Part shown: piece by piece, positions 1-8,336 of the stretch | Layout: each line of letters starts with the position of its first letter | How positions within the stretch are numbered: the first letter of the stretch is position 1 | Assembly (NCBI RefSeq): GCF_029963765.1 | Contig: NZ_JALBYU010000002.1 | Location: 310,001 to 374,000, forward strand | DNA from: Pseudomonas sp. UYIF39 | GTDB taxonomy: Bacteria > Pseudomonadota > Gammaproteobacteria > Pseudomonadales > Pseudomonadaceae | Direction of reading: 5' to 3' | Length of the DNA stretch: 64,000 nt | The notes under the pieces: model-generated | What the model was told of the DNA's origin: nothing | The model's database searches: none | What the model saw: the letters and a program-made list of their open reading frames with translations, nothing else | Translations under genes and position numbers: made by a program

Positions 1-542
1 AGCATCTCGAACCAGGCCAGCATGTGGTGCCCGAAGGTGACCGGCTGTGCGGTTTGCAGGTGGGTGAAGCCTGGCATGATGCTACCGGCTTCGCGCTCGG
101 CCTGCTCCAGCAAGCCTTTTTGCAGACGGGTGATTTCGCTCAGGATCAGGTCGATCTCGTCACGCAGCCACAGGCGGATGTCGGTGGCGACCTGGTCGTT
201 ACGGCTGCGGCCGGTGTGCAGCTTTTTACCGGTGACGCCGATGCGGTCGGTCAGACGCGCCTCGATGTTCATGTGCACGTCTTCGAGGTCGATGCGCCAG
301 TCGAACTGGCCGGCCTCGATTTCACCCTGGATGGTCTTCAGGCCATCAGTGATGCTGTCGCGCTCGGCATCAGTCAGCACGCCGACCTTGGCCAGCATCG
401 TGGCGTGAGCGATCGAGCCCATGATGTCGTGGCGATACAGGCGCTGGTCGAAAGTGACGGAGGCGGTGAAGCGGGCGACGAAGGCGTCGACGGGTTCACT
501 GAAGCGGCCGCCCCAGGACTGATTGGTCTTGTCAGTGCTCAT
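1..542 (-). CDS. argH: Argininosuccinate lyase, 5' part (runs off the window)
   Basis: Cytoplasmic enzyme of the last step of arginine synthesis, splitting argininosuccinate to arginine and fumarate. Only about the first 180 codons are present; the rest lies left of position 1. Reading the minus strand from an ATG at 542-540 gives an N-terminus starting [14 protein letters not shown], and residues 110-117 read TGRSRNDQ, the conserved substrate-binding signature of the lyase family. The gene is divergent from algR, with 459 bp between the two starts. In P. aeruginosa argH also borders the algR locus, but there algZ/fimS lies between them. The family assignment is firm; the 3' end cannot be judged. 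Confidence 0.95.
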   Translation of the reverse strand, partial: MSTDKTNQSWGGRFSEPVDAFVARFTASVTFDQRLYRHDIMGSIAHATMLAKVGVLTDAERDSITDGLKTIQGEIEAGQFDWRIDLEDVHMNIEARLTDRIGVTGKKLHTGRSRNDQVATDIRLWLRDEIDLILSEITRLQKGLLEQAEREAGSIMPGFTHLQTAQPVTFGHHMLAWFEM

Positions 543-1001
543 GAATTCGCTCGTGTCGGCTGAAGAAAGATGGCGTAGAAAGCTGTCGCGGATAATAACA
601 GGGTTGCCAATCCTGTCGCTGACACTGGTCGATACGTTTTTTTCTGAGGTGGCGGTCCATACTCGAGTCAACGCTGAGGGGATTTGCGCAACGATATTTT
701 TCAATTGAGCAATATCGTGCCGGCAACCGTCTACAGTTGGACAGTAGGATCAGCGCACTTCTAGACGCTGCAGCTGACTATAAGAAGAGGGGGTGTTCAT
801 ATTGTGTATCAACAAACCCTACGGCGATGCCTCGCCAACGCGGGCCTGGGCCGCCAAACGCACGACAGATGAAAATTTAGCCGTCGGACGGGCGGCACTT
901 TTTGGCCCTCGCGCTAGTCTTAGCGTGGATCGCGGTGACGGACGTCACTTCACCTGTCTACGCTATCCTTGTGCGAGACTCACGCAGGAATCCAGCGCAA
1001 T
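543..1001. other. argH-algR intergenic region without algZ/fimS
   Basis: This 459-bp divergent intergenic region holds no reading frame resembling a histidine kinase; the short frames here have no recognisable features. It must contain the promoters of argH and algR. In P. aeruginosa the sensor kinase gene algZ (fimS) occupies this place. Only a candidate AlgU-type promoter (described separately) stands out. Confidence 0.7.
894..922 (+). promoter_or_regulatory. Candidate AlgU (sigma-22)-type promoter of algR
   Basis: A GGCACTT box at 894-900 is followed after 17 bp by TCTTA at 918-922, resembling the GAACTT-N16/17-TCTGA consensus of AlgU/RpoE-type promoters. It lies 80 bp before the algR start. 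algR has an AlgU-dependent promoter in P. aeruginosa. The match is imperfect, so this is a suggestion from sequence only. Confidence 0.35.
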
Positions 1002-1748
1002 ATGAATGTCCTGATCGTTGATGACGAACCCCTTGCCCGCGAGCGCCTGAGCCGAATGGTTGGCGAACTCGAGGGATACAGTGTCCTGGAGCCTAGCGCC
1101 ACGAACGGCGATGAGGCGTTGGCTCTGATCGACAGCCACAAACCCGATATCGTGCTGCTCGATATCGGCATGCCGGGCCTCGATGGCCTGCAAGTGGCTG
1201 CACGATTGTGCGAACGCGAAACCCCGCCCGCCGTGGTGTTTTGCACAGGGCCCGATGAATTTGCCGTGGAAGCCTTACTGGCCAGCGCCGTAGGCTATCT
1301 GGTGAAACCTGTGCGTACAGAACAATTGCATGAAGCGTTGAAAAAAGCCGAGCGGCCCAATCGCGTCCAGCTCGCGGCCCTGACCCGTCCCGCCGCCGAA
1401 AGTGGCAGCGGCCCGCGCAGCCACATCAGCGCCCGTACCCGTAAAGGTATCGAATTGATCCCGTTGGGTCAGGTGGTCTACTTCATTGCGGATCACAAAT
1501 ACGTGACCTTGCGCCACGAAGGCGGCGAAGTGCTGCTGGATGAGCCGCTCAAGGCCCTTGAAGATGAATTTGGCGACCGCTTCGTGCGAATCCACCGCAA
1601 CGCGCTGGTCGCCCGCGAACGCATCGAACGCCTGCAACGCACGCCTCTAGGACATTTTCAGCTGTTCCTCAAAGGCTTGAACGGCGACGCCCTGATCGTC
1701 AGCCGACGGCATGTGGCCGGCGTGCGCAAGATGATGCAACAGCTTTAA
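1002..1748 (+). CDS. algR: LytTR-family response regulator AlgR
   Basis: Cytoplasmic response regulator that in Pseudomonas controls alginate, type IV pili and other surface traits. The 248-residue length equals that of P. aeruginosa AlgR. The N-terminal receiver domain (about 1-120) shows the acidic pair D7/D8, the phospho-acceptor D54 in the LLDIGMPG context and the VKP lysine near 104. A C-terminal LytTR DNA-binding domain spans about 143-245. The ATG at 1002 is chosen because it starts MNVLIVDDEP, the usual beginning; an upstream in-frame start would add a non-homologous tail. No partner kinase gene lies next to it here. A terminator follows immediately, so hemC is probably transcribed separately. 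Confidence 0.96.
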   Translation: MNVLIVDDEPLARERLSRMVGELEGYSVLEPSATNGDEALALIDSHKPDIVLLDIGMPGLDGLQVAARLCERETPPAVVFCTGPDEFAVEALLASAVGYLVKPVRTEQLHEALKKAERPNRVQLAALTRPAAESGSGPRSHISARTRKGIELIPLGQVVYFIADHKYVTLRHEGGEVLLDEPLKALEDEFGDRFVRIHRNALVARERIERLQRTPLGHFQLFLKGLNGDALIVSRRHVAGVRKMMQQL

Positions 1749-1770
1749 ACCGCCATTTATGGGCGGTTTT
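1747..1770 (+). terminator. Rho-independent terminator of algR
   Basis: The inverted repeat AAACCGCC / GGGCGGTTT with a short AT-rich loop ends in a T run, starting at the algR stop codon. Confidence 0.8.
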
Positions 1771-1885
1771 CATCCAGATCGCTGGATGTCTGAGGCCAGG
1801 GAGGCCACGCGGTTTCTGATACAAGTCAAAGTGGATTTGGCTGAGCTGTTATTATCCGCCGTATCTATTCAGTACGGATTGATCC

Positions 1886-2827
1886 ATGTCCTCTCGCGAA
1901 ATCCGCATCGCCACCCGCAAAAGTGCACTCGCCCTGTGGCAGGCCGAATACGTCAAAGCCCGTCTGGAAGAGGCCCATCCGGGTCTGCTTGTGACGTTGG
2001 TGCCCATGGTCAGTCGCGGTGACAAGTTGCTCGACTCGCCACTGTCGAAAATCGGCGGCAAGGGCCTGTTCGTCAAAGAACTGGAAACCGCGCTGCTGGA
2101 AAACGAAGCCGACATCGCGGTGCACTCGATGAAAGACGTGCCGATGGACTTCCCTGAAGGCCTCGGTCTGTTTTGCATCTGCGAGCGCGAAGACCCGCGT
2201 GATGCCTTCGTTTCCAATACCTACGCCAGCCTGGACGAATTGCCGCAAGGCAGCATCGTCGGCACTTCCAGCCTGCGCCGTCAGGCCCAGTTGCTGACCC
2301 GTCGTCCGGACCTGGAAATCCGCTTCCTGCGCGGCAACGTCAACACGCGCCTGGCCAAGCTCGATGCCAGCGAATACGACGCCATTATCCTCGCCGCCGC
2401 CGGCCTGATTCGCCTGGGCTTTGAAGACCGCATCACCTCGGCCATCAGCGTCGACGACAGTCTGCCGGCCGGTGGCCAAGGCGCGGTGGGTATTGAATGC
2501 CGCAGCGTCGACAGCGAAATTCACGCGCTGTTGGCACCGCTGCACCATCAGGACACCGCCACCCGCGTGACCGCCGAACGTGCTCTCAACAAACATTTGA
2601 ATGGCGGCTGCCAAGTGCCGATCGCCTGCTATGCCATGCTTGAAGGCGAGCAGATTTGGTTGCGTGGTCTTGTCGGTGATCCGAACGGCGGTCTGCTGCT
2701 CAGCGCCGAGGCTCGTGCGCCACGCAGCGAAGCCGAAGCCTTGGGCGTGAAAGTGGCTGAAGACCTGCTGAGTCAAGGCGCCAACGACATCCTGAAAGCA
2801 GTTTACGGCGAGGCAGGTCACGAGTGA
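1886..2827 (+). CDS. hemC: Porphobilinogen deaminase (hydroxymethylbilane synthase)
   Basis: Condenses four porphobilinogen units into hydroxymethylbilane in the cytoplasm, a step of heme synthesis. The 313-residue protein has normal family length. It carries the catalytic Asp84 in VHSMKDVP, the arginine-rich LRRQAQLL segment near 130, and Cys242 in the NGGCQVP motif that anchors the dipyrromethane cofactor. The start ATG at 1886 gives [13 protein letters not shown], the standard N-terminus, although no strong Shine-Dalgarno is evident. Its stop overlaps the GTG start of hemD by 4 bp (GTGA), so hemC, hemD, hemX and hemY look like one translationally coupled operon. Confidence 0.97.
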   Translation: MSSREIRIATRKSALALWQAEYVKARLEEAHPGLLVTLVPMVSRGDKLLDSPLSKIGGKGLFVKELETALLENEADIAVHSMKDVPMDFPEGLGLFCICEREDPRDAFVSNTYASLDELPQGSIVGTSSLRRQAQLLTRRPDLEIRFLRGNVNTRLAKLDASEYDAIILAAAGLIRLGFEDRITSAISVDDSLPAGGQGAVGIECRSVDSEIHALLAPLHHQDTATRVTAERALNKHLNGGCQVPIACYAMLEGEQIWLRGLVGDPNGGLLLSAEARAPRSEAEALGVKVAEDLLSQGANDILKAVYGEAGHE

Positions 2828-3591
2828 CGGGTTGGCGCCTGCTGCTGACGCGTCCCGCGGATGAGTCGGCGGCGCTGAGCAGTCTTTTGGCCGAAAAGGG
2901 GATTTTCAGCCGCAGTTTGCCGCTTTTGGAGATCGAGCCGATTCCTGCCTCTGACACAATGCGCGAGGTGATTCAGGGACTGGATCGCTTTTGCGCGGTG
3001 ATCGTGGTCAGCAAGCCGGCCGCCAGAATTGCTGTGGATCTGCTTGACCGGTATCGGCCGCAACCCCCTGGTTTGAAGTGGTTCAGCGTGGGCGCAGCCA
3101 CCGCGCAGATCCTCGAGAATCGCGGGTTGGACATCAGCTTCCCGGTGGATGGCGATGACAGCGAAGCCTTGCTTGAGCTTCCCCGGTTGCGCGAGGCAAT
3201 CGCGCGGCCCGGTCCGCGCGTGCTGATCATGCGCGGGGAGGGGGGGCGCGAGTTGCTGGCTGAGCGTTTGCGCGAGCTTGGTGCTAGTGTCGAGTATCTG
3301 GAGTTGTACCGCCGCGACCTGCCGCACTACCCGCCGGCAGCGCTGCCTGACCTGATCGAAGCGGAACGCTTGAACGGGCTGGTGGTCAGCAGTGGGCAGG
3401 GTTTTGAGCACCTGCATCAATTGGCCGGCGATGCCTGGCCGCAATTGGCGCGGTTGTCGTTGTTTGTTCCAAGCCCCCGGGTCGCCGAGCTGGCACGTGC
3501 CGCCGGGGCCCAAACAGTTGTGGATTGTCGTGGCGCCAGTGCCGCGGCTTTGCTGACGGCGTTACGGGAGCATCCCGGACCCGTTCTCTAA
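2824..3591 (+). CDS. hemD: Uroporphyrinogen-III synthase
   Basis: Closes hydroxymethylbilane into uroporphyrinogen III, inverting ring D. The 255-residue protein is of usual length. It begins at a GTG that overlaps the hemC stop by 4 bp, giving [14 protein letters not shown]; the LLTRP start is typical of HemD. This family is poorly conserved, but two-lobe features such as the [12 protein letters not shown] segment and the late [13 protein letters not shown] segment fit. Its place between hemC and hemX confirms the assignment. hemX follows after 16 bp. Confidence 0.95.
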   Translation: MTGWRLLLTRPADESAALSSLLAEKGIFSRSLPLLEIEPIPASDTMREVIQGLDRFCAVIVVSKPAARIAVDLLDRYRPQPPGLKWFSVGAATAQILENRGLDISFPVDGDDSEALLELPRLREAIARPGPRVLIMRGEGGRELLAERLRELGASVEYLELYRRDLPHYPPAALPDLIEAERLNGLVVSSGQGFEHLHQLAGDAWPQLARLSLFVPSPRVAELARAAGAQTVVDCRGASAAALLTALREHPGPVL

Positions 3592-3607
3592 TGCAAAGGA
3601 TGGATAC

Positions 3608-4762
3608 GTGAGCGAAACAGCCTTGCCTAAAGATGACGTCCAGCCAGTGCTCGGTGCACCGGTTGAAGCACCGGTTGAAGCCGGGCCACCTGCTGCAGTG
3701 CAGCGCCGAGGCAATGGGCTGGCAATCGTCGCGCTGCTGCTGGGCGCTGCCGGTGTCGCCGTGGGCGGTTGGGGAGTCTGGCAGGTGCGTCACCTGCAAG
3801 CCAATACTCAACAACAGTTGAGCCAGGTCCAGGCATTGAACGATCAGGCACAGGACCTGAAGCTCAATGAACAACGCCTGACTGCCCGCCTGGAACAAAT
3901 GCCTGCCGCCGCCGAGCTCGACGCGCGCAGTCGTTTGGTCACTCAACTTCAGGGCGATCAGCAACGCTTGAATCAACGTCTGGAAACGGTTCTCGGCGCC
4001 AGCCGCAAGGATTGGCGTCTGGCTGAGGCCGAGCACCTGCTGCGTCTGGCCAGCCTGCGTCTTTCCGCGTTGCAGGACATCAGCAGTGCCCAGGCTTTGG
4101 TGCAGGGTGCCGATGAAATTCTGCGCGAACAGAACGATCCGGGCTCTTTTGCCGCTCGCGAGCAAGTGGCCAAAACGCTGGTGGCATTGCGTAGCACCCA
4201 ACAGCCGGATCGCACCGGTTTGTTCTTGCAACTGGGGGCGCTGCGCGATCAGGTGATCAGCCTCACCGAGCTGGCACCCGAGTACAAGGACCGTGGCGAA
4301 TCCCTGTTGGGTCTCACCGCCGATGGCGACGGCGCCAGTCGTTGGGCGCAATGGTGGGATCAAGTCTCGCGCTACATCCGCATCGATTTCAACGCCGACA
4401 AGAATGTGCGTCCGTTGCTGGCCGGGCAGAGCCTGAGCCAGGTGCGCCTGGCCCTGAGCCTGGCGCTGGAGCAGGCGCAATGGGCTGCGCTCAATGGCCA
4501 GGCCGCGGTTTATACCCAGGCGCTTGCCGAAGCGCGGGATGTGCTCAAGGGAAACTTCAACCCGGACAACCCTCAGAGCAAAGTCATGCTTGAGCAGGTT
4601 GGCGAGTTGAGCAAGCAACCGGTCACCGTTGTCACGCCAGACCTGACCGGCACGCTGAGTGCGGTTCAGGGGTATCTGGAGCGGCGTAATGTCAACGCCG
4701 AGGACTCGATCAAACCGATGGCCAAACCTGCCGCGGACACCGCTCAGGAGGCGACGCCATGA
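3608..4762 (+). CDS. hemX: HemX-family membrane protein
   Basis: Inner-membrane protein found downstream of hemD in gammaproteobacteria. It is often annotated as uroporphyrinogen-III C-methyltransferase, but no SAM-methyltransferase motif is visible, so that name is not supported here. The 384-residue chain has an Ala/Pro-rich cytoplasmic head (1-36), one transmembrane helix (about 37-58) and a Gln-rich predicted coiled coil (about 60-125). The rest is an alpha-helical periplasmic domain. The start is a GTG at 3608. The 3' end overlaps hemY by 4 bp (ATGA). A scaffold role in heme synthesis has been proposed for the family; the exact function is not established. Confidence 0.9.
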   Translation: MSETALPKDDVQPVLGAPVEAPVEAGPPAAVQRRGNGLAIVALLLGAAGVAVGGWGVWQVRHLQANTQQQLSQVQALNDQAQDLKLNEQRLTARLEQMPAAAELDARSRLVTQLQGDQQRLNQRLETVLGASRKDWRLAEAEHLLRLASLRLSALQDISSAQALVQGADEILREQNDPGSFAAREQVAKTLVALRSTQQPDRTGLFLQLGALRDQVISLTELAPEYKDRGESLLGLTADGDGASRWAQWWDQVSRYIRIDFNADKNVRPLLAGQSLSQVRLALSLALEQAQWAALNGQAAVYTQALAEARDVLKGNFNPDNPQSKVMLEQVGELSKQPVTVVTPDLTGTLSAVQGYLERRNVNAEDSIKPMAKPAADTAQEATP

Positions 4763-5997
4763 AACGCCTCTATGTGATCGTGTTCCTGGTGATCGCCGCG
4801 GCTGCCGCGCTGGGACTGGCGATTGCCGAGCATTCCGGTTACGTGCTGATCGCCTACAAAAGCTTTCGTTACGAATCCAGCCTGTGGGCAACCCTGGCGT
4901 TGGTCGCCGTGCTCTGGCTGGTGTTTTGGGGCATCAAGGCGTTGATCGAATTGGTGACGACCTCCAGTGGCGTGGTCAATCCCTGGTCGCGGCGCAATCG
5001 AAGTCGCCGGGTGCAGGTGGCGATTGAACACGGTCAGCTGGATCTGGCCGAAGGTCGCTGGGCCAGTGCGCAGCGTCATCTGCATCGGGCAGCGGAAGCC
5101 GAGCGCCAGCCTTTGCTTTACTACCTCGGCGCTGCCCGGGCCGCGAACGAACAGGGTCAATACGAGGAAAGCGACAACCTGCTGGAGCGCGCTCTGGAGC
5201 GACAGCCCCAGGCAGAATTGGCGATCGCCCTGAGCCACGCGCAATTACAGACTGACCGCGGCGATACCGAAGGCGCCCTGGTGACCCTGCAAGCCATGCA
5301 CGAGCGTCATCCTCATAACGTCCAGACCTTGCGCCAGTTGCAGCGCTTGCACCAACAGCGGGGCGACTGGTCGGCCGTGATTCGCCTGCTGCCGGAGCTA
5401 CGCAAGGACAAGGTCCTGCCACCGGCCGAACTGTCTGAACTGGAACGCCGGGCCTGGGGTGAGAACCTGTCCCTGGCGGCGCATCAGGAAGAAGACGGGA
5501 CGGTCGGCTTGCAATCGCTCAATCGCGCCTGGCAGCAGTTGACCTCTGCTCAACGTCAGGAGCCGCAACTGGTGCTCGCTTATGCCGAGCAACTTCGGCA
5601 ACTGGGTGCTCAGGTCGAGGCCGAAGAGATCCTGCGAACAGCGCTCAAGCGCAACTACGACAGTCATCTGGCGCGCCTCTACGGACTCGTTCGCGGTAGC
5701 GATCCGACCCGTCAACTGCACACCGCCGAGGGCTGGCTCAAGGATCATCCGGCCGACCCAAGCCTGTTGCTGACCCTGGGGCGCTTGTGTCTGCAAAGCA
5801 GCCTTTGGGGCAAGGCCCGGGATTATCTGGAAAGCAGCTTGCGCGTGCAGCGCAACCCGGAAGCCTGTGCGGAACTGGCGCGGCTGTTGGCGCAGCTGGG
5901 TGACACAGAACGCAGCAATCAGTTGTTCCAGGAGGGCTTGGGCTTGTTGGACGAGCGCTTGCTGGCGGCACCGTTGCCGGTTCCTGTTCACGCTTGA
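4759..5997 (+). CDS. hemY: HemY-type TPR membrane protein of the heme operon
   Basis: Proteobacterial HemY, which is unrelated to the protoporphyrinogen oxidase of the same name in Bacillus. The 412-residue protein has two N-terminal transmembrane helices (about 3-22 and 41-62) followed by a HemY_N region and tetratricopeptide-like helical repeats to the C-terminus. It probably acts as a membrane-bound scaffold in tetrapyrrole synthesis; that is inferred from genetic linkage to hemC, hemD and hemX. The ATG overlaps the hemX stop (ATGA). It is the last gene of the operon; an imperfect inverted repeat follows at 6012-6031. Confidence 0.92.
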   Translation: MKRLYVIVFLVIAAAAALGLAIAEHSGYVLIAYKSFRYESSLWATLALVAVLWLVFWGIKALIELVTTSSGVVNPWSRRNRSRRVQVAIEHGQLDLAEGRWASAQRHLHRAAEAERQPLLYYLGAARAANEQGQYEESDNLLERALERQPQAELAIALSHAQLQTDRGDTEGALVTLQAMHERHPHNVQTLRQLQRLHQQRGDWSAVIRLLPELRKDKVLPPAELSELERRAWGENLSLAAHQEEDGTVGLQSLNRAWQQLTSAQRQEPQLVLAYAEQLRQLGAQVEAEEILRTALKRNYDSHLARLYGLVRGSDPTRQLHTAEGWLKDHPADPSLLLTLGRLCLQSSLWGKARDYLESSLRVQRNPEACAELARLLAQLGDTERSNQLFQEGLGLLDERLLAAPLPVPVHA

Positions 5998-6011
5998 AGA
6001 GTGGACGACGG

Positions 6012-6031
6012 GTCGCTCGAACGAGCGATCC
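6012..6031. repeat. Short inverted repeat downstream of hemY
   Basis: TCGCTCG-AA-CGAGCGA forms a near-perfect palindrome 15 bp after the hemY stop. No T run follows directly, so whether it terminates transcription or binds a protein is open. The remaining ~195 bp up to the DsbB-like gene show nothing else clear. Confidence 0.35.
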
Positions 6032-6226
6032 AGTCGCCTGCAAACTGTCGGGATTTTATCTTTGTAGTCCATCAACGGCAGAGTCCTACAGAGGACTACA
6101 CCTAATCCTCTCGTTCCTGTCGGGAATTCCCTACACCTCTGTTGAAGTGTCCCCTCTGGCCTGCCTTGAAAGGCTGCCGCGCTTTCCTCTACCGTAACCG
6201 CCTGTCTCTACTGTTACGGAAATGCC

Positions 6227-6778
6227 ATGTCTTTGGCCTGCTCACGCTCCTTGTTTTTCATGGCTTTCATTGCAGGTGCCCTGGCTCTGGGCGTGTCCTA
6301 TTACCTGGAATATGCGGTCGGCCTCAAGCCTTGCGGGTTGTGCCTGTTGCAGCGATCTTGCCTCGCGTTACTCACGGGTATTAGCCTGACGGCTTCGGTT
6401 CATGGTCCGGGCCGCTTTGGCTCTTTTCTGTATTGGATGCTCAGTCTGGTTTGCAATCTGGCGGGTACGGTCACGGCGTGGCGGCAGGTTTTGCTGCAGA
6501 GCGATCCAACGCATCAGCTGTTGACGTGTCCGCCTGATCTGGCTGTTCGGTACGAGGACTTGCCCTGGTTTTGCCAGATGACACAGATGTTTAAAGGGGA
6601 GGGAGAGTGCGCGGAGATTTCGTGGACGCTGTTCGACCTGAGCATTCCTGAATGGAGTCTGCTGCTCTTCATGGCGATGACGATTTTAGGAATTTATCAG
6701 ATGCTGCGTCTTGCCTGGAAAGCTTGTCAGCGACCGCTCAGCGGCGGTTCGTCGCACCGGGCGCTGGCGGGTGATTAA
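6227..6778 (+). CDS. dsbB: DsbB-family disulfide bond formation protein
   Basis: Inner-membrane quinone reductase that reoxidises periplasmic DsbA. The 183-residue protein has four predicted membrane helices. The first periplasmic redox pair is Cys36-x-x-Cys39 in KPCGLCLLQR, with the conserved LLQR after it. Further cysteines in the second periplasmic loop (LLTCPPDL, WFCQM, GECAEIS) supply the second redox pair. P. aeruginosa has two DsbB homologues; the one next to hemY and algQ is named dsbH, so this copy is positionally the DsbH counterpart. It is preceded by 229 bp of intergenic DNA and is probably monocistronic. Confidence 0.9.
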   Translation: MSLACSRSLFFMAFIAGALALGVSYYLEYAVGLKPCGLCLLQRSCLALLTGISLTASVHGPGRFGSFLYWMLSLVCNLAGTVTAWRQVLLQSDPTHQLLTCPPDLAVRYEDLPWFCQMTQMFKGEGECAEISWTLFDLSIPEWSLLLFMAMTILGIYQMLRLAWKACQRPLSGGSSHRALAGD

Positions 6779-6893
6779 ACACTTGTATGAACTTTATCTC
6801 CTGCGTACCTTGAAGCCATTGTCGCGCGGGCATAATCTGGCCCGCACGTGTCATTGGAATTATGTTGCTCGAATGACGCTCTGCCTGGCCGAT

Positions 6894-6908
6894 ACTTGAC
6901 CTTCAAGT
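6894..6908. promoter_or_regulatory. Small palindrome upstream of algQ
   Basis: ACTTGA-CCT-TCAAGT is a perfect 6-bp inverted repeat about 50 bp before the algQ start. It could be an operator or an mRNA hairpin; no known regulator site was recognised. Confidence 0.25.
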
Positions 6909-6956
6909 GAGCGACGGGTGTAGGGCAGCATGACCCACAAGGGAAGAGAGATCACC

Positions 6957-7415
6957 ATGCTCGAAAGTTGTCAGAATGCTCAGGAACGTTGGGGTGGAGT
7001 GCATCTGCTGATCGATCGCTGGTTGCAGGAGCGTCACGAGCTGGTTCGGGCCTATGATGCTCTCGGCGCCAAGCCTGAGGCACTGGGTGAGAACCGTAAG
7101 CCGTTGCAGGAATTCTGCGGGGTGCTGGTCGATTACGTGTCTGCCGGGCACTTCGAGATCTACGAACAGCTGACCGGCGAAGCGAGGGCGTTTGGTGACA
7201 CTCGCGGGCTTGAGTTGGCCGAAACTATCTACCCTCGCATCGATGTCATCACCGAGAAGCTGCTCGCGTTCAACGACCTATGTGATGCAGGTCAATGCGT
7301 GGCAGAGAAATTCAAAGAGCTGGGTGGCCTGTTGCACGAGCGCTTCGAACTGGAAGACTGCCTGATCGAAGTGCTGCACACCGCTCACAAGGAAGAGGAT
7401 TCGGTTCAGGCCTGA
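6957..7415 (+). CDS. algQ: Rsd/AlgQ-family anti-sigma-70 factor
   Basis: AlgQ binds RpoD and so shifts RNA polymerase toward other sigma factors; in P. aeruginosa it affects alginate and siderophore expression. The chosen ATG at 6957 gives 152 residues starting [14 protein letters not shown], the family start; an upstream in-frame start at 6930 would add nine unrelated residues. The helical protein keeps the [14 protein letters not shown] segment and the C-terminal [15 protein letters not shown] segment typical of Rsd/AlgQ. It lies in the same order as in P. aeruginosa, between a DsbB-type gene and an FKBP gene, and ends in a strong terminator. Confidence 0.94.
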   Translation: MLESCQNAQERWGGVHLLIDRWLQERHELVRAYDALGAKPEALGENRKPLQEFCGVLVDYVSAGHFEIYEQLTGEARAFGDTRGLELAETIYPRIDVITEKLLAFNDLCDAGQCVAEKFKELGGLLHERFELEDCLIEVLHTAHKEEDSVQA

Positions 7416-7436
7416 ACCCCCTTCCTGCAAGACCTC

Positions 7437-7468
7437 CAAAAACGGTGCGCTATGCGCGCCGTTTTTCG
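7437..7468. terminator. Bidirectional terminator between algQ and the FKBP gene
   Basis: AAAACGGTGCGC-TAT-GCGCGCCGTTTTT is a GC-rich stem flanked by A and T runs. It lies between the convergent algQ and FKBP genes and should work on both strands. Confidence 0.85.
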
Positions 7469-7478
7469 TTTCCGGTAT

Positions 7479-8144
7479 TCAGCTTGTGGCACCGCGAAGT
7501 TCGACTTCGAATACCAGCGGTGTGAACGGCGCAATCAGGTCGCCTGCACCCTCGGCGCCATAGGCTTCGGCCGATGGAATCACCAGACGCCATTTCGCAC
7601 CGACCGGCATTTGCTGCAACGCGCTGCGCCATCCGCTGATCACACTGTCGAGACTGAACCACTGCGGCTGACTGTTCTGATCGAACACCGTGCCGTCGGG
7701 AAGGCGACCGATATACAGCACCTGGACTTTGCCGTTGGGGCCAGCTTTGGCACCAGTGCCTGGCGCCAACTCCGTTAGCAATATTCCATCTGCCAGTTCA
7801 CGAACGCCCGGTCTGGCTTTTTCCTCAGCGAGAAAAGCCTGCTCCTTTTCGAGGGCGATTTCACTTTGCGGCGTGCTCGGTTGCAAGGCGACCTGGGCTT
7901 CATGCTCGGCAAGAATCTGTTCGATCTGCTCATCTTTCAGCGCCAGGGGTTTGCCTTGATAGGCTTGTTGCAAGCCTTGGATCAGCGCCTGAAGTTGCAG
8001 ATCGGGAACCTCTTGTCGCAGGCGTTCGCCCAGGCTTGCGCCCAGGCTGTAAGAGAGATCATGAGTGTCATTTTCTTTGGTTTTTTCGGCGGCCTGGGCC
8101 ACGGAGAAAAACACGCACAGTGATAAAAAAAGGTAGCGCGACAT
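7479..8144 (-). CDS. Periplasmic FKBP-type peptidyl-prolyl isomerase
   Basis: Prolyl cis-trans isomerase probably exported to the periplasm. From the ATG at 8144 the protein has 221 residues. A signal peptide (MSRYLFLSLCVFFSVAQA) is followed by an FKBP_N dimerisation helix region (about 25-105) and a C-terminal FKBP domain (about 115-220) with the LYIGRLPDGTVFDQN and WRLVIPSAEAYG motifs. A GTG two codons upstream is possible, but the GGAGAG ribosome site overlaps it and is well spaced for the ATG. The gene lies between algQ and algP as in P. aeruginosa. It is related to FklB/Mip-type isomerases. Confidence 0.9.
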   Translation of the reverse strand: MSRYLFLSLCVFFSVAQAAEKTKENDTHDLSYSLGASLGERLRQEVPDLQLQALIQGLQQAYQGKPLALKDEQIEQILAEHEAQVALQPSTPQSEIALEKEQAFLAEEKARPGVRELADGILLTELAPGTGAKAGPNGKVQVLYIGRLPDGTVFDQNSQPQWFSLDSVISGWRSALQQMPVGAKWRLVIPSAEAYGAEGAGDLIAPFTPLVFEVELRGATS

Positions 8145-8336
8145 GGGCACTCTCCGACCTGAGATGCGGGGGATTATGCCAGTGTGAATGCGCGATACGG
8201 TGAACTGGTTTTGCGCAAGCGCAGAAGAATTTCAATCCGTTGCAACGCAGCGCTCTGGATACTGTCAACATGCCCTAGCGGCGGTAGCAGCAGAGGTCTA
8301 GTATGAGCCGCACCCACGTCAGCCAGGAGGTAAATC

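Noticed and set aside
3608..4762. HemX as a true uroporphyrinogen methyltransferase
   Set aside because: No SAM-methyltransferase motif is visible; the methyltransferase name is inherited from old annotation.
3386..4891. 501-codon open frame opposite hemD-hemX
   Set aside because: It spans parts of two coupled genes on the other strand and shows no protein family; a GC-driven artefact.
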